Positions 56,012 to 58,166 of a stretch of 58,166 nt of DNA are shown here, piece after piece. Under the pieces are notes generated by a model. It saw nothing but the letters and a program-made list of their open reading frames with translations, searched no databases and was not told the origin of the DNA. The stretch spans positions 1 through 58,166 of IMG/VR virus record IMGVR_UViG_3300032116_000230, one strand, 5' to 3'. Origin of the DNA: a virus. Position 1 is the stretch's first letter. Every line of letters starts with the position of its first letter. The translations under genes were made by a program, and so were the position numbers.

Positions 56012-57814
56012 TTGGCTGAAGAAAACTTACCTATTTTTAAATCCGAGGGAGAAGCCTTTGATCGTGCTAAAATAAATGCAGAAATTCGATCAGGAAATAC
56101 CGGTGCAGTCACTCCAGAAATAGGAGATAGTATGAGGGCAGCAGAAAAGGCTACTACTCAGGCTAAATCTTTTTATGATCAGGTTTACAATGACGAATTG
56201 AAAGCTTTAGATCCTGCTTATGATAAGAATGATCCTTTCTATCAATATGCTTATGCAAGTACAAGTTCGGATAAAAAAGACATTCAAGAAAAGATAGAAG
56301 AAGGTCAAGCAGTTGATGGAAAAGAAATTGTTCCAATGGCTAAACAGGCAGCAGGAACTAAAGTAGGTAATGCAAAGGCACTAAAATCTGGTACAGTTAC
56401 ACAAATAGCTGAACAAATTGGGATTAAGGAAATTAAAAGTATGGAGGAATTTGATACAGTTTCTTCAGATTTTAATTCTAAAACTAAGGACGAAAGTCTA
56501 AAATTTGAAACACTTCTAAGTGCTTTTTCCAGAATAATTGGACAGCTAAATGAGGGATTGGGAATAGGTGCTAAACTACCAAAAGAAACAGAACTCAAAA
56601 ACAACGCGATCATATCAGCTTTAGCTAAAATCTTATCAGCTGAAGGAATTAAGAACGAGTCCATTTCCAAAATGGCAGAAAGGTATGATGAAAATTTAAA
56701 AAATCTAATCAACAGTAAGCAGACTGGGATAGAGGGAATTAAACAGGAAGAAAAGAAACCAGAAAAGACTGAGCCTACAGCAGAAGTTAAATCTCAAGAG
56801 CAAAAAATCGAGGCGGCAATTCAACCAGAAAAATCCCCCGCTGGAGAGGCAACTACACCTGCAATAGCAGAAACAGTACAGACTGAGCAAACCATAGCTA
56901 CTCCAACAGAAACTGGTGCTATAGAATCTGCAACCCCAGGTAATGAAACTGCTGAAAATAAAGAGGTAGGTTCAGTTGCAGAACAATCAACAACACAGAT
57001 CCAAAGTGCAACTGAAGGGACAACACCAGAAAACAAGGAAGCTACATCTGGCACAAATGAAAGTGTAGCTGTTACCCAGGAGCAAAAAATCGAGACCCCC
57101 ACAGCAGAAACGAAAACTGAAACTGCCACTGCAACTGGTGAAACTGCTGGGACAAAAACTCAAACGGGAATAGAAGGTAATGCCTCACAAGAACAACCTG
57201 CTAAAGGGAGTTCTAGAGGATCTGAATTTTTAAAATCTATTTTCGGGGTATCTGCTGGGGAAACAGCAGAAACAGGAAATAGGGGTAAAAAGTTTATGGA
57301 GGGCATTTTTGGAGGAAAAAGCTCCAAAGAGGAAACTTCTACAGCTTCTTCCACAGCTGAGAGTCAAGTTGGTAAATTGGAAGAAAAATTAGAAGAGGTT
57401 AAACCTGGAATTACTTCCAATACTGGGACTGCAGAAAAAATTACTGGGGAACTTTCAAAAAAGGCTGAAACTTTTAGTGAAAATAAAAGTATAATACAAA
57501 CGGACACACAAAAATTGAGCACTCCAATCTCTCAGCCATCGAAAGAAACTGAGACAAAAGAGACAACCTCAACAGAAACCGAACAAAAACCTATAACTGA
57601 AGCCTCAACTGCTAGTAGCGAAACTACTTCACTTGGAATGACTGATCAAGGAAACACTAGTCAAGTAGAAAGCACTAATACTAAATCTTCAGGAACTGAG
57701 AATAATGAAGCTATGGCAATGAAAATGGATGCTATGATTAATTTGTTATCACAATTAAATGATACGCTTTCAGGACCATTGTTAGTAACATCCTCACAAA
57801 AAAAGTTTGAATGA
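56012..57814 (+). CDS. Low-complexity Thr/Glu-rich virion-region protein
   Basis: 600 residues from a TTG start at 56012 (MAEENLPIFKSEG); the first in-frame ATG would drop about 40 residues of plausible sequence. Residues 1-230 are helical and ordered-looking. Residues 235-560 are Thr/Glu/Ala/Gln-rich and probably disordered, with two short basic repeats (SEFLKSIFG, KFMEGIFGG). The C-terminal 40 residues form a helix (EAMAMKMDAMINLLSQL). It might be a tape-measure or hub-associated protein by position. No family recognised. Confidence 0.6.
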   Translation: MAEENLPIFKSEGEAFDRAKINAEIRSGNTGAVTPEIGDSMRAAEKATTQAKSFYDQVYNDELKALDPAYDKNDPFYQYAYASTSSDKKDIQEKIEEGQAVDGKEIVPMAKQAAGTKVGNAKALKSGTVTQIAEQIGIKEIKSMEEFDTVSSDFNSKTKDESLKFETLLSAFSRIIGQLNEGLGIGAKLPKETELKNNAIISALAKILSAEGIKNESISKMAERYDENLKNLINSKQTGIEGIKQEEKKPEKTEPTAEVKSQEQKIEAAIQPEKSPAGEATTPAIAETVQTEQTIATPTETGAIESATPGNETAENKEVGSVAEQSTTQIQSATEGTTPENKEATSGTNESVAVTQEQKIETPTAETKTETATATGETAGTKTQTGIEGNASQEQPAKGSSRGSEFLKSIFGVSAGETAETGNRGKKFMEGIFGGKSSKEETSTASSTAESQVGKLEEKLEEVKPGITSNTGTAEKITGELSKKAETFSENKSIIQTDTQKLSTPISQPSKETETKETTSTETEQKPITEASTASSETTSLGMTDQGNTSQVESTNTKSSGTENNEAMAMKMDAMINLLSQLNDTLSGPLLVTSSQKKFE

Positions 57815-57839
57815 TGTTTACTTTTCAAAAAACATCTTT

Positions 57840-57847
57840 TATATTTG
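57840..57847 (+). promoter_or_regulatory. Bacteroidota-type -7 box TATATTTG
   Basis: An exact TAnnTTTG match 25 bases before the ATG at 57873, with TTTACTTTTC about 20 bases upstream in the -33 region. Confidence 0.5.
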
Positions 57848-57872
57848 TAATAACCAAATCTTAATAAATAAA

Positions 57873-58145
57873 ATGAAAGCAAATTACGAAATCACTAAGG
57901 AACTTAGAGAAGCATCGGTAGAATTTTTAAACTCCTATGCAAATTATGGGAAATGTTTGGATTTTTTAAAAAACGAGGAAAAAACATCTTACACTGAAGA
58001 TGAGGTCAATGAGATCCTTAATCTTCTAGGTAGTTTTCGTCTACGTGACGTATTTCACATCGTGGAAAGATTTAAAGTTGAGGTAACCCAATTAAAATCT
58101 GATCAAGTTGAGCAATCAGCACCTTCCACAGAGCAAGCAGGATAA
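57873..58145 (+). CDS. Small helical hypothetical protein
   Basis: 90 residues from the ATG at 57873, chosen because it follows a TAnnTTTG box by 25 bases; an earlier in-frame start would lie upstream of that box. Helical and charged (ELREASVEFLNSYANYGKCL), with a Ser/Gln/Glu C-terminus. It probably belongs to the early/middle class rather than the late class of its upstream neighbours. Function unknown. Confidence 0.65.
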   Translation: MKANYEITKELREASVEFLNSYANYGKCLDFLKNEEKTSYTEDEVNEILNLLGSFRLRDVFHIVERFKVEVTQLKSDQVEQSAPSTEQAG

Positions 58146-58166
58146 AATAGATTCATTGTATTTACG

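Noticed and set aside
57661-57882. Minus-strand open frame across the end of the low-complexity gene
   Set aside because: No promoter, ribosome site or domain; it crosses the promoter and start of the plus-strand gene at 57873.

Overview
The window reads as part of a large lytic T4-superfamily myovirus genome, on double-stranded, AT-rich DNA with the standard genetic code. The T4 core is recognisable. There is a replication and recombination block: UvsX RecA-like recombinase, gp41-type DnaB helicase, and gp47 and gp46 nuclease subunits. There is also a virion block in T4 order: gp15-like and gp14-like neck proteins, gp16 and gp17 terminase, gp18 sheath and gp19 tube. A Bacteroidota (Flavobacteria-like) host is suggested by TAnnTTTG promoter boxes, weak Shine-Dalgarno sequences, and a secreted protein with a signal peptide ending in NAQ. 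The host assignment is inference.

Layout: 1-14634 is a tail-fibre/adhesin island. It holds two collagen-like (G-x-T repeat) fibre genes with shuffled domains, each followed by a tiny gene and then one or more G8/parallel-beta-helix proteins. 14677-18498 carries small accessory genes, an HD phosphohydrolase and a thioredoxin. 18499-18957 is a long structured non-coding stretch in front of a Ro60 (TROVE plus vWA) protein, so a phage Ro/Y-RNA-like unit is plausible. 20601-22698 contains small proteins and a tRNA cluster (Arg-TCT, Met/Ile2-CAT, Ile-TAT, Leu-TAA) interrupted by a homing endonuclease. 22705-34567 mixes opposite-strand single-gene cassettes, each with its own promoter and terminator, with enzymes: a HAD protein, a CAP-like secreted protein, HNH, an IMPDH/GMP reductase-like enzyme, a thymidylate-synthase-like enzyme, a lytic transglycosylase and a SET-domain protein. 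34631-41572 is the replication/recombination operon. 41596-58145 is the neck, packaging, sheath and tube block, with a large VSR/PD-(D/E)XK-type homing endonuclease inserted on the minus strand.

The most striking observation is upstream of the tRNA cluster. A TAnnTTTG promoter box is followed by a 19-codon open frame (21545-21604), and then by mutually exclusive antiterminator and terminator hairpins. The codons of the mini-gene (three ATA, two TTA, two AGG, one AGA, plus the ATG) are those read by the four tRNAs encoded downstream. This looks like transcription attenuation in which a phage tRNA operon senses its own products. That function is inference; the sequence arrangement is directly visible.

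A second theme is a set of about eight proteins that share an N-terminal segment resembling the T4 capsid-targeting sequence and ending in a prohead-protease-like (I/L/V/F)-x-E site. They are mostly in promoter-terminator cassettes on the minus strand and may be packaged and ejected with the DNA. A third is a probable +1 programmed frameshift (or overlapping gene) at the end of a baseplate/tail-assembly-type gene at 55735.
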